Shown here: positions 43,531 through 51,383 of the stretch, one piece after another | How the letters are laid out: each line of letters opens with the position of its first letter | How positions within the stretch are numbered: position 1 is the stretch's first letter | NCBI GenBank assembly: GCA_035509615.1 | Contig: DATJLK010000073.1 | Span: 1-64,000, forward strand | DNA length: 64,000 bases | Direction of reading: 5' to 3' | Source of the DNA: AP-15 sp035509615 | GTDB lineage: Bacteria > Pseudomonadota > Alphaproteobacteria > ATCC43930 > CGMCC-115725 | Notes under the pieces: generated by a model | Seen by the model: only the letters and a program-made list of their open reading frames with translations | Databases searched by the model: none | What the model was told of the DNA's origin: nothing | Position numbers and translations under genes: made by a program

Positions 43531-44238
43531 ATGCGACTCAACGGCGCCACCATTCCCGATGCTATCGTCGAGCGCGTCATCGCCCGGCGCGGGTGCGAGC
43601 ATTGCTATGCCGATCTCGATCCGACGCGCACCGCACTTGTCGTGATCGATCTGCAGCATGCGTTTTTGAACGACGCGGTCGGGCACGCAGTTTGTCCGGC
43701 GGCGCGCGAGATCGTCCCCGCGGTCAACCGCCTTGCCGCGGCGGTTCGCGAGACCGGCGGCGGCGTCTTCTGGATCCAGATGACCCACGACGCGCGCTGC
43801 CTCGACGAATGGTCGGTCGTACACGAAATGGCGGCGCCCGAAGCGCGCGAAAAACGGATCGCCGCGCTGTCGGAGGGCACGCTTGGCCACCAGCTGTGGC
43901 CAGATCTCGAGGTTCGGCCGGAAGACGAGATCGTCACCAAATACCGCTACAGCGCGTTTATGCCGGGGACTTCGGAATTGCCCGACCGGCTGCGGGCGCG
44001 CGGCTTTGACACCGTGCTAATCACCGGCACTGTCACCAATGTCTGCTGCGAAAGCTCGGCTCGCGACGCCAATATGACCAATTTCCGCACGATCATGGTC
44101 AGCGATGGTAACGCCGCCGCCACCCAGCAGGAACACGACACCTCGCTCGCCGCCTTTTACAACATCTTCGGCGACGTCATGGACACCGATATGATCCTCG
44201 ATTGTCTGCGGCGGGGATCGGCGGCACGCGCCACCTGA
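43531..44238 (+). CDS. Isochorismatase-family cysteine hydrolase
   Basis: The 235-aa protein has the catalytic triad of the family: D40 in LVVIDLQHAF, K137 in IVTKYRYSAF and the nucleophile C172 in TGTVTNVCCESSARDA. Such enzymes hydrolyse amides, ureas or N-carbamoyl compounds (e.g. ureidoacrylate, N-carbamoylsarcosine, nicotinamide) as well as isochorismate; the substrate cannot be read here. I start at the ATG at 43531, which has GGGAGG 6 nt upstream, rather than at 43507. It is followed on the same strand by an HpcH/HpaI aldolase, 136 bp away. Confidence 0.9.
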   Translation: MRLNGATIPDAIVERVIARRGCEHCYADLDPTRTALVVIDLQHAFLNDAVGHAVCPAAREIVPAVNRLAAAVRETGGGVFWIQMTHDARCLDEWSVVHEMAAPEAREKRIAALSEGTLGHQLWPDLEVRPEDEIVTKYRYSAFMPGTSELPDRLRARGFDTVLITGTVTNVCCESSARDANMTNFRTIMVSDGNAAATQQEHDTSLAAFYNIFGDVMDTDMILDCLRRGSAARAT

Positions 44239-44374
44239 CATCGCGGGCTTGCAGGAGGTAGGCTGCGGGCGCACGTATCGAGGCTGGCAGGAGTGATGGT
44301 GGGCGTGCATCCGGCGGCCGCGGGCGGAAGGAAATGCCGGTAGATGGGCGGGCCTGCGGCCGGGAGAGGGCATC

Positions 44375-45166
44375 ATGAGAGAAAATCGGGTAAAGCGCAT
44401 CCTACGCGAGGGCGGTCTGGCACTCGGGACCCATGTCGGCGGCATCCCCGACCCGCAGATCGTCGAAATCATCGGGCTTGCCGGCTTTGACGCGGCATTT
44501 ATCGATATGGAGCATACCAGTTTTGACCTGCACGACGTGCAGGCGATGGTCATGGCAGCCGAGCGCGTCGGCATCACGCCGATCGTACGCACGCCGGGGT
44601 TCGATCCAGCCTTTATCCTGCGGCTCCTCGATATGGGGGTACAGGGCATCCAGGTGCCGCATGTCCAGGACGCTCCAACGGCGCGCGCCGCGGTCGGGGC
44701 GGTGCGCTATCCACCGCAGGGCGAGCGCGGCATGGCGGCCGGCAGCCGGGCGGCCGAGTTTGGGCGGATCCCGCTGGTCGAGCACATGGCGCAGTCGAAC
44801 CGCGAGATCCTGCTCGCCTGCATGATCGAAGACATGGCGGCGGTCGAGCGCATCGACGAAATCGCCGCGGTCGAAGGCGTTGATCTGCTGGCGGTCGGCC
44901 CTTCCGATTTGTCACGCTCGCTCGGGGTCAGCGGCACACCCGACCATCCTCGACTGGTGGCGGCGATCGATCGGGTGCGCGACGCCGCAAAAAGGAGCAG
45001 CGGCGCGCGCCTGGCATTGCCGTTGAACCATGCCGCCTTTCCACGCGACGCCGCCCAGTTGAAGGCACTTGGCGCCGGCTACACCAATTGCGCACCGACC
45101 CCGGAGGCGCGCCTGCTGCAATCGATGCGCGAGCAGGCGGCAGCGGCTCGCAAGCTCCTCGGCTAA
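44375..45166 (+). CDS. HpcH/HpaI aldolase-family protein
   Basis: The 263-aa protein is a class II-type TIM-barrel aldolase related to 2-dehydro-3-deoxyglucarate and 4-hydroxy-2-oxoheptanedioate aldolases. It shows LGTHVGGIPDPQIVEIIGLAG near residue 17, FIDMEHTSFD near 42, VRTPGFDP near 70, LDMGVQGIQVPHV near 84 (metal-binding region), RYPPQGERGM near 110 and CMIEDMAAVERI near 149. The catalytic and metal-ligand regions look intact. It cleaves a 2-oxo acid to pyruvate plus an aldehyde; the substrate is unknown. The ATG follows GGGAGAGGGCATC. Confidence 0.87.
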   Translation: MRENRVKRILREGGLALGTHVGGIPDPQIVEIIGLAGFDAAFIDMEHTSFDLHDVQAMVMAAERVGITPIVRTPGFDPAFILRLLDMGVQGIQVPHVQDAPTARAAVGAVRYPPQGERGMAAGSRAAEFGRIPLVEHMAQSNREILLACMIEDMAAVERIDEIAAVEGVDLLAVGPSDLSRSLGVSGTPDHPRLVAAIDRVRDAAKRSSGARLALPLNHAAFPRDAAQLKALGAGYTNCAPTPEARLLQSMREQAAAARKLLG

Positions 45167-45337
45167 GCCGCGGTCTTTTGCGACGGCGGCGCGGCCAGCG
45201 CGTCGCCGGCTGAATGGGCGGATAAACCTGGTAGATAGGCGATAATCGCCATGGCGGTCGCTGGCGATGCGGGTCGCACCGCCCGGCTTTGCGATTGCCG
45301 GCTTGCGCGGGAAAGGCGGGCGACCCATCATCCAGTC

Positions 45338-46222
45338 ATGCAGGAATTCACTGTCCGTCCGTATCCCGACGATCCGCGGCTGACCCGGACCGTCGCCGGC
45401 ATCGACCAGGAAGCGCGGCCAGTCGAGACCTCGGTTGTGGTCGAGCGTCCGCTGACCTTGTTTCTGAACCGGCGCGAGATCGTCACGATGATGACGATCG
45501 GCGATCACCCGGATTACCTCGCCGTCGGTTATCTGCTGAACCAGAACATGCTGCGGCCGGAAGACCGGATCATCGCCATCGACTATGACGACGAACTCGA
45601 GACCGTAGTGGTGCGGACCGATCACGAGACCGATTTCGAGGACAAATTGCGCAAGAAGACGCTGACCTCCGGCTGCGCCCAGGGCACGGTGTTTGGTGAT
45701 CTGATGGAGAAATTCGAGGAGGTTCGGCTCGATCCCGGTGCGGTGTTGCGGACCTCGTGGCTATATGCGCTGACCCGCAAGATCAATACGGCGCCGAGCC
45801 TCTATCTGGCGGCGGGTGCGATCCATGGCTGCGTGTTGTGTGAAGAGGATCGCCCGCTGCTCTACATGGAGGATGTCGGCCGGCATAATGCAATCGACAA
45901 GATCGCGGGCTACATGCATGTCAACCAGGTCTCCCCGGTCGGAAAGATCTTTTACACGACCGGGCGGCTGACCTCGGAGATGGTCATCAAGACCGTGCAG
46001 ATGGGGATCCCGATCCTGATTTCGCGCTCGGGGTTCACCGCCTGGGGAGTTGATCTGGCGCGTGAAGCGGGTTTGACCCTGATCGGGCGCGCCAAAGGCA
46101 AGAGGTTCATCGCTCTCGCCGGCGCCGAACGCATCGTCTTTGACGCCGATCTGCAAACCGCTGAAGACGAACACCCGCGTCTGACGCGCAAGGCGAGCCG
46201 TGCCGCGGAAGAAGCGGCATGA
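45338..46222 (+). CDS. fdhD: Formate dehydrogenase sulfurtransferase FdhD
   Basis: FdhD passes sulfur to the molybdenum cofactor of formate dehydrogenase. The 294-aa protein shows VVVERPLTLFLNRREIVTMM near residue 27, LTSGCAQGTVFG with the active Cys near residue 112, GAIHGCVLC near 165, DVGRHNAIDKI near 185 and the C-terminal SRSGFTAWGVDLARE and GRAKGKRF. The frame is open to 45251; the ATG at 45338 gives the usual family length. Its stop overlaps mobA by four bases (ATGA), so the two cofactor genes are coupled. No formate dehydrogenase structural gene lies in the window. Confidence 0.93.
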   Translation: MQEFTVRPYPDDPRLTRTVAGIDQEARPVETSVVVERPLTLFLNRREIVTMMTIGDHPDYLAVGYLLNQNMLRPEDRIIAIDYDDELETVVVRTDHETDFEDKLRKKTLTSGCAQGTVFGDLMEKFEEVRLDPGAVLRTSWLYALTRKINTAPSLYLAAGAIHGCVLCEEDRPLLYMEDVGRHNAIDKIAGYMHVNQVSPVGKIFYTTGRLTSEMVIKTVQMGIPILISRSGFTAWGVDLAREAGLTLIGRAKGKRFIALAGAERIVFDADLQTAEDEHPRLTRKASRAAEEAA

Positions 46223-46836
46223 GTGTCGTTGGCCTGTTGCTCGCCGGTGGGCAATCGCGGCGAATGGGCGGCGGCGACAAGGCTCTGCGCTTGCTCGGCG
46301 GGGTCTCGCTGCTCGAACGTGTGATTGCGCGGTTGCGTCCGCAAGTTGGAGCGCTGGTGATCAACGCCAATGGCGATCCGGCGCGGTTTGCGGGTTTCGA
46401 TCTGCCGGTGGTGGCCGACAGTGTGCCCGATTTCGCCGGGCCTTTGGCCGGCGTGCTCGCCGGGCTAGACTGGGCCGCTGCACAACAACCCGATTGCGAG
46501 TTTGTCGCGAGCGTCGCGACCGACGCGCCGTTTCTGCCGCGCGACCTCGTGGCCCGGCTGATGCATGGATTGAGCGAGGCTGGCGCCGATCTCTGCTGTG
46601 CCGCTTCGGGCGGGCGCGCTCACCCGGTGTTCGGTCTGTGGCCGGTCCGGTTGTGCGAGGATTTGCGCCGGGCGGTGGTGGTCGAGGGGGTGCGCAAGGT
46701 CGACGAATGGACAAGCCGCCACAAAATCGTCACTGTGCCGTTTTCCGATCACCCGGTGGACCCGTTTTTCAATGCCAACCGGCCGGCTGATCTTGTCGCC
46801 GCAGCCGCGTTGCTGGCCGTGGCCGAGACCAGTTGA
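46219..46836 (+). CDS. mobA: Molybdenum cofactor guanylyltransferase
   Basis: MobA attaches GMP to Mo-molybdopterin to make the bis-MGD cofactor used by formate dehydrogenase and other DMSO-reductase-family enzymes. The 205-aa protein starts with the nucleotidyltransferase motif GLLLAGGQSRRMGGGDKA and has DFAGPLAGVLAGLDWA near 73, VATDAPFLPRDL near 97 (metal Asp) and ASGGRAHPVFGLWP near 128. It overlaps fdhD by four bases. The stop is followed by 236 bp of non-coding DNA with an imperfect direct repeat. Confidence 0.94.
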   Translation: MSVVGLLLAGGQSRRMGGGDKALRLLGGVSLLERVIARLRPQVGALVINANGDPARFAGFDLPVVADSVPDFAGPLAGVLAGLDWAAAQQPDCEFVASVATDAPFLPRDLVARLMHGLSEAGADLCCAASGGRAHPVFGLWPVRLCEDLRRAVVVEGVRKVDEWTSRHKIVTVPFSDHPVDPFFNANRPADLVAAAALLAVAETS

Positions 46837-46865
46837 TCAGCCGATTGTGCGAGGATAAGGGGTGT

Positions 46866-46961
46866 TTTGCTACTACACCGGCAGCCGCGCCAGAGGATTT
46901 TAAGCTGCGGAGATATTGAGTTTGCGAGGCGGTGGTTTGCCACCACCCCGGCAGCCGCGCC
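46866..46961. repeat. Imperfect 26-bp direct repeat between mobA and chpT
   Basis: The sequence from TTTGCTACTACACC to GCAGCCGCGCC at 46866-46891 recurs at 46936-46961 with three base changes. It lies in the non-coding gap. No function is known; it could be a remnant of a repeat element or a protein-binding pair. Confidence 0.6.
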
Positions 46962-47072
46962 GGGGGGCTGGCTTTGCTCGCGCCCGTCCTGTCTGCCGCA
47001 GGCCACCTCCTTTCCTGATCAGCACCGGGTTGCGCCGCTTGCGACCCGGCTCGAGAAAGTTTTGGTTCCGGC

Positions 47073-47717
47073 ATGGCGCGTTCCATGCATAAATTAACCA
47101 TGACGATCGACCCCGAGCTGCGCATAGCGGAGCTGTTGACAGCGCGGCTTTGTCATGAGCTGGTCGGACCGGTTACCGCGGTCGCGAATGGGGCCGAGCT
47201 TCTCAGCGAAGACGGTCTCGAAGTCGATCGGGAGGCTTTGGCTCTGATCAGCGACAGCGCGCGTCGCATCGCCAGCCGGCTGCAACTCTATCGGTTTTCG
47301 TACGGTTTTGGCGCCACCCATGCGGCGGGACCACAGCCCGGGGAACTGGCCGCCCGATATTTCGAAACCACGCGCGTCGTCTGCCGCTACGGCGAGACAG
47401 TCCGAGCCTTGCCGTTAGCTGACCAGAAGCTCGCTTGCAATCTGCTCGTTTTTGGCGCGGAGACGCTGATCCATGGCGGGCATGTCTCGGTCGATGCTGC
47501 CACCCGCGGATTTCGCGTCGAAGCCGCCGGCGAGGGGGTCGCACTCCCTCGCGAACAGTGGCAAGCGCTTAGGCTGGCAACGCCGGTAGCGGATCTGACC
47601 GCGCGGACGGTGCACGGGTATTTCACCGGTCGCCTCGCTCGGGCTGAAGGATGGCGGCTCGTCGACGAACTGATGCCCGGCCGGTTGTGCATCGAGGCGA
47701 TCGGCGCCGCGCGCTAG
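47073..47717 (+). CDS. chpT: Histidine phosphotransferase ChpT
   Basis: ChpT relays phosphate from the kinase CckA to CtrA and CpdR in the alphaproteobacterial cell-cycle pathway. The 214-aa protein has the dimerisation/HPt helix LLTARLCHELVGPVTAVANG with the phospho-accepting H28, and a degenerate kinase-like C-terminal domain with no ATP-binding boxes (RTVHGYFTGRLARAEGW; CIEAIGAAR). Start codons at residues 1, 5 and 10 are all possible. Its 3' end meets ctrA head-on, the two genes using the same CTAG for their stop codons (47714-47717). CckA is not in this window. Confidence 0.88.
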   Translation: MARSMHKLTMTIDPELRIAELLTARLCHELVGPVTAVANGAELLSEDGLEVDREALALISDSARRIASRLQLYRFSYGFGATHAAGPQPGELAARYFETTRVVCRYGETVRALPLADQKLACNLLVFGAETLIHGGHVSVDAATRGFRVEAAGEGVALPREQWQALRLATPVADLTARTVHGYFTGRLARAEGWRLVDELMPGRLCIEAIGAAR

Positions 47718-48463
47718 ACAGCAGCGGCGCCGTGTTGCGGTTCGTGGTCGTCGGGGGTGACGGCTGCTACTGCGGCGACCGATGGCTCGGGCGGATCGCG
47801 CAGGACGTAACCGCGCCCCCATACCGTCTCGATGTAGTGCTTGCCGCCTGTCGCATGAGCAAGTTTTTTGCGCAGCTTGCAGACAAAGACGTCGATGATC
47901 TTCAGTTCCGGTTCGTCCATGCCGCCGTAGAGATGGTTGAGAAACATCTCCTTGGTCAGGGTGGTGCCTTTGCGCAAGCTCAACAGCTCGAGAATGCCGT
48001 ATTCCTTTCCGGTCAGATGCAGCGCTCGGCCATCGACCTCGACGACGCGGGCGTCGAGATTGACGACGAGTTTGCCGGTGCGGATCACGGACTCGGCGTG
48101 TCCTTTGGAACGGCGGATGATCGCATGGATGCGCGCCACCAATTCGCGGCGATCAAACGGTTTTGTCAGAAAGTCGTCGGCGCCGAAGCCTAAACCCTTT
48201 AGCTTGTGGTCGAGTTCGGCGAGACCCGAAAGGATCAAGATCGGCGTCCGTACCCGCGCCGCTCGCAACCGCCGCAACACCTCATATCCATCGATGTCCG
48301 GAAGCACCAGATCGAGCAGAATGATATCGTAGTCATAGAGCTTACCGATCTCTAACCCGTCTTCACCGAGGTCGGTCGTGTCGCAGATAAAATTCTCCTT
48401 TTTCAGCAACATCTTGATGCTGGCGGACGTAGCTGTATCATCCTCGACTAGAAGCACACGCAT
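47714..48463 (-). CDS. ctrA: Cell-cycle response regulator CtrA
   Basis: CtrA is the master transcription regulator of alphaproteobacterial cell cycle and motility. The 249-aa protein has a receiver domain with D51 (YDIILLDLVLPDIDGYEV), K in DDFLTKPFDRREL near 104, and an OmpR-type winged helix (LTGKEYGILELLSLRKG; HLYGGMDEPELKIIDVFVCKLRKKL; VWGRGYVLRDP). The last 20 residues are an Ala/Val-rich extension with HDEPQHG, longer than Caulobacter CtrA's core. The ATG at 48463 is used; the frame is open to 48496. A CtrA-like box lies about 70 bp upstream, suggesting autoregulation. It is convergent with chpT. Confidence 0.95.
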   Translation of the reverse strand: MRVLLVEDDTATSASIKMLLKKENFICDTTDLGEDGLEIGKLYDYDIILLDLVLPDIDGYEVLRRLRAARVRTPILILSGLAELDHKLKGLGFGADDFLTKPFDRRELVARIHAIIRRSKGHAESVIRTGKLVVNLDARVVEVDGRALHLTGKEYGILELLSLRKGTTLTKEMFLNHLYGGMDEPELKIIDVFVCKLRKKLAHATGGKHYIETVWGRGYVLRDPPEPSVAAVAAVTPDDHEPQHGAAAV

Positions 48464-48531
48464 CAGAGCCTCCGGGGGGTCAGGCGGCAACCGCACAGAG
48501 CGGCGTCGTGGTTAATGATTATCTCAGGTAG

Positions 48532-48546
48532 TTAACATATCGTTAT
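48532..48546. promoter_or_regulatory. CtrA-box-like site upstream of ctrA
   Basis: TTAA-N7-TTAT at 48532-48546 has one mismatch to the known CtrA site TTAA-N7-TTAA. It lies about 70 bp before the ctrA start and between ctrA and a divergent small ORF. More TTAA words lie close by (48512, 48590, 48636). Autoregulation by CtrA is established in Caulobacter and is inferred here. Confidence 0.5.
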
Positions 48547-48606
48547 CCGTGCATCAACATCGTCCCGTTTACGCCGCGTTAGCACGTCGTTAAAGGAGAG
48601 ATTGCG

Positions 48607-48711
48607 ATGGCTGATCATCATTGGCAGCACGTAATTAACCTCTGCCGCCCGCACCATAGCGGAGAGGGAGTGTCATTTTTTCACGAAATTGACGGCTGGA
48701 GGTTCGGGTAG
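48607..48711 (+). CDS. Possible 34-aa small protein divergent from ctrA
   Basis: The frame begins MADHHWQHVINL and ends HEIDGWRFG, with a stop at 48709-48711. AAAGGAG stands 8 nt before the ATG, a strong ribosome site in otherwise non-coding DNA. The composition is unlike the Arg/Ala-rich chance frames of this window (His, Trp and Phe present). A TTAA word precedes the ribosome site, so CtrA control is conceivable. No family is recognised, and it may not be a real gene. Confidence 0.35.
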   Translation: MADHHWQHVINLCRPHHSGEGVSFFHEIDGWRFG

Positions 48712-48715
48712 ACCC

Positions 48716-48841
48716 CTATCGCGCTGCCGGGCAATTTAACGATGTCCGCTGCCCGGAACAGCCGAAGGCTGGGTCCTGCAGGTTCATGGTACGTTCGAGA
48801 ATGCAGAACTTCTGCGAAAGCCCTTCAAAGACAGGAGCCAT
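48716..48841 (-). CDS. Possible 41-aa small protein facing the 34-aa ORF
   Basis: The frame begins MAPVFEGLSQKFCILERT and contains GCSGQRTS near the end, with two Cys residues. GGGAGG stands 7 nt before the ATG at 48841, one of the best ribosome sites in the window. It is convergent with the 34-aa ORF 5 nt away. No membrane segment or family is recognised. It is either a small protein or the coding end of an unannotated small RNA. Confidence 0.4.
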   Translation of the reverse strand: MAPVFEGLSQKFCILERTMNLQDPAFGCSGQRTSLNCPAAR

Positions 48842-49231
48842 TGTAAACCCTCCCGTGGTTCGCGGCTGACCGCCACAAAAGTGCAAAAGTTTAGCCACGA
48901 CATCGACGGAAGCGAGTGTGATCTGGTTCACACCGGCAAAAAAATGGTTAACCGCGGGGTCAGCGAAAACTTGGCGGGACGCTCCAATTCAGCATCACGC
49001 TGGGTAATCAGGGATCACCCCGGCGCGGTCCCGATACCAGGCGGCGAAGTCGTCCGCGGGCATTTGGCACACACGACGGCGCACTCGAGTTGGATCATCG
49101 GCCGATCGATAGTGGCGAGCCCGGCCGCGTTTCGAGCTTGGGCGAGATCACGCCGCCAAGACCGCGATGCAACCCCGCGACGAGATCGCCGCAACATCGC
49201 ATCTCGGCCCACAATAGCGCATCTCGAGGAG
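48842..49231. other. 390-bp gap with no recognisable gene
   Basis: Open frames in this stretch are Arg/Pro-rich, overlap antisense, and show no family motifs. An AT-rich island with AAAAAAATGGTTAACC (near 48940) might belong to a promoter for the small minus-strand ORF upstream, but no boxes can be assigned. Confidence 0.55.
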
Positions 49232-49915
49232 TCAGACGGCGGTTGTTGCCGGTTCGATCAAGTCCACCGTGTCGGCCCAGCGCTGCAGTGCGGCCTCGCC
49301 AAGCCCGCTCAACTGGTACAGTCCGGGCAATGGCCGTTCAAACCAGCCATAGACATTGTGCCGCAGAATTCGACCGGCATCGGCGGCCACAGTTCGCAAA
49401 TCCCGAGGGCGGCGCGGCCCGGCACGCAGCATCGCCGCACAGGCCAAAGCACGTTGCCGATAGGCCGTCATGACCGGCAGCCGGGTCGTGCCGCCCGGAG
49501 ATGGGTCGCCCCGGCGACGCATGTGTTCGCCGATCAGCCGCACGCGGCGGCGCTGGTCCGATCGCGGGCGATAGGGACCAGGTTCGGCCAGTACCTCGAT
49601 CCGATCGCTCGAAACGTCGACGGCCATCATGCCAAGACCGAGCAGCCGGCACAGCCGCCGCACTCGCGGGTCGCGGTCACGCCCGCGCCGCGTCACCGGG
49701 ACCGCGAGCCATGTTTCATCCGCTACCCGCATACGATCGACAGCCTGCAATAGAAGATCGAGGCTAAAGCCGAGCTTCATCTCGACAATTGCCAGCCGCA
49801 ACGGTTCCCCGCCGCGCACCGCGACGATATCGCAGCCGCAGACCTCCCCCTTTACCTCAAAGCCCGCCGCTTCGAAAAATCGCTTCACGGTCGGGTAGAG
49901 TGCCGTCTCGGGCAT
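49232..49915 (-). CDS. DUF2161 family protein (PD-(D/E)XK-like)
   Basis: The 227-aa protein matches the DUF2161 family, annotated elsewhere as a putative phosphodiesterase. The N-terminal domain carries a restriction-endonuclease-like signature: GCDIVAVRGGEPLRLAIVEMKLGFSLDLLLQA, with D near residue 28 and E-x-K near 44-46. The C-terminal part, from residue about 130, resembles a winged helix with VYGWFERPLPGLYQLSGLGEAAL. Nuclease activity is inferred from the fold only. I start at 49915 (MPETALYPTVKRFF, the family N-terminus); the frame is open to 49966. It has no operon partner and lies divergent from the DUF72 gene. Confidence 0.8.
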   Translation of the reverse strand: MPETALYPTVKRFFEAAGFEVKGEVCGCDIVAVRGGEPLRLAIVEMKLGFSLDLLLQAVDRMRVADETWLAVPVTRRGRDRDPRVRRLCRLLGLGMMAVDVSSDRIEVLAEPGPYRPRSDQRRRVRLIGEHMRRRGDPSPGGTTRLPVMTAYRQRALACAAMLRAGPRRPRDLRTVAADAGRILRHNVYGWFERPLPGLYQLSGLGEAALQRWADTVDLIEPATTAV

Positions 49916-50355
49916 TCCTCTGGCCTGCAATACCTGTGCTGCCGCTGCGTCCACACCTGGCGCCATCGGCTACGGCGCCAGCCTAAAGGCCCCACCCATT
50001 CTCTCCGCTCGGTTGTGGTGGCGGGAACGGATGGGAAGAAGCCCACGTTTACGGCCTATATTATTGCTTCGTAAAATTCCAGCGGTTCCGATATTTTAAT
50101 GTTGATCGGGAAGTCTTGGGCAGGTCGAAGAATTCGAGGTTCGCGACTGGCAGCGACCTTATCAGCGAGACCGAGGTGCATGTCCTGGTCAAGTGCCGAT
50201 GTGACCGGCAAGCGAGACGACCCAGCCTCAGCCAAATCGATCTCGGGCGGCGGGCGAGTTCGCAGCGGGGTCTGGCCGAGTTGAGCCGTGCCGGCAAGGC
50301 CGAGGCCAGCGCGAGGCTTATAGCCGCGATCCCTGCCGGCGACCCTATTGAGACC
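49916..50355. other. 440-bp gap upstream of the DUF72 gene
   Basis: The reading frame of the DUF72 gene is open back to 50116, but this extension has no family similarity and I treat it as non-coding. AT-rich DNA at 50050-50105 (TATTATTGCTTCG; GATATTTTAATG) may hold the promoter. Nothing else is recognised. Confidence 0.5.
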
Positions 50356-51267
50356 GTGCGACCCGGCGGCAATCGCATCGCCGACCCGAGCAGCGGCGGG
50401 ACCGTCCGCGTCGGCATCTCGGGCTGGACCTATCCCGGCTGGCGCGGCAGCTTTTATCCTAAAGGGTTGCGCCACGCCGCCGAACTGGCCTTTGCCAGCC
50501 GGCAAATGAGCACAATCGAAATCAACGGAACCCATTATTCATTGCAGCGCCCCGAATCCTTTGCCCGCTGGCACGATGAAACCCCGCACGGCTTTGTCTT
50601 TGCCGTCAAGGGCAGTCGCTTCATCACCCATCTGAAGCAATTGCACGACGTCGCAACACCGCTCGCCAATTTCTTTGCCTCGGGAGTGCTGCGGCTCGAT
50701 ACCAAACTGGGACCGTTTTTGTGGCAGTTTGGGCCGCGCTTCCGCTTTGAGCCCGATCGTCTCGATCGATTTCTCAGCTTGCTGCCGCGCGACGCCAACG
50801 CCGCCGCGGCACTCGCGGCGCATCATGACCACCGTCTCGCCGGCCGCGCCTGGACCGGTGCGGTGAGCCGCCGGCCGCTGCGACATGCGATCGAGATCCG
50901 CCATAAAAGCTTTCTCGACCCGAAATTCGTGGCATTGCTGCGCCAGCATGGTGTAGCGCTGGTCTTTGCCGATTCGGTCGAGTGGCCGTATGCCGAAGAC
51001 ATCACCGCGGATTTTATTTATCTGCGTCTGCATGGCTCCAAAGAACTCTATGCGAGCGGTTACTCGGACCGGGAACTCGATTGGTGGGCGGCACGGATCA
51101 ATGTTTGGGCCCGGGGCGAAGAGCCCGGCGACGCGCGGCTGATCGCACCCGACGATCCGCCGGTCCGAACGAGCGCGCGCGACGTTTTTGTCTATTTCGA
51201 CAACGACGCCAAAGCCCATGCTCCGGCCGACGCGCGCTCGCTGATGAGAAGGCTCGCCCAACCTTAA
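50356..51267 (+). CDS. DUF72 family protein
   Basis: The 303-aa protein is a TIM-barrel-like DUF72 member. It shows the N-terminal VRVGISGWTYPGWRGSFYP, then STIEINGTHYSLQRPESFARW, FVFAVKGSRFITHLKQL, LGPFLWQFGPRFRFEPDRLDRFL, and the C-terminal FIYLRLHGSKELYASGYSD and VFVYFDNDAKAHAPADA. The function of the family is not settled; distant relationship to metal-dependent sugar isomerases/nucleases has been discussed. The start is uncertain: I use the GTG at 50356 because the conserved part begins 17 residues later, whereas the ATG at 50116 adds 80 residues without family features. Confidence 0.82.
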   Translation: MRPGGNRIADPSSGGTVRVGISGWTYPGWRGSFYPKGLRHAAELAFASRQMSTIEINGTHYSLQRPESFARWHDETPHGFVFAVKGSRFITHLKQLHDVATPLANFFASGVLRLDTKLGPFLWQFGPRFRFEPDRLDRFLSLLPRDANAAAALAAHHDHRLAGRAWTGAVSRRPLRHAIEIRHKSFLDPKFVALLRQHGVALVFADSVEWPYAEDITADFIYLRLHGSKELYASGYSDRELDWWAARINVWARGEEPGDARLIAPDDPPVRTSARDVFVYFDNDAKAHAPADARSLMRRLAQP

Positions 51268-51383
51268 CCCCGCGCCACTTTAACGGCGGGACGAAACGCA
51301 ATATCACCGCAATATCGAGGCGCCAGGCGACCAGTCTGGCGCCGCTGCCCACCTCCTAAACAACCGCAATGGAGACTCGCCGG

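Noticed and set aside
45650..45700. Only one Cys in the FdhD active loop (SGCAQGT) as a defect
   Set aside because: Many FdhD proteins have this form of the loop; the other family motifs are intact, so it is not evidence for loss of function.
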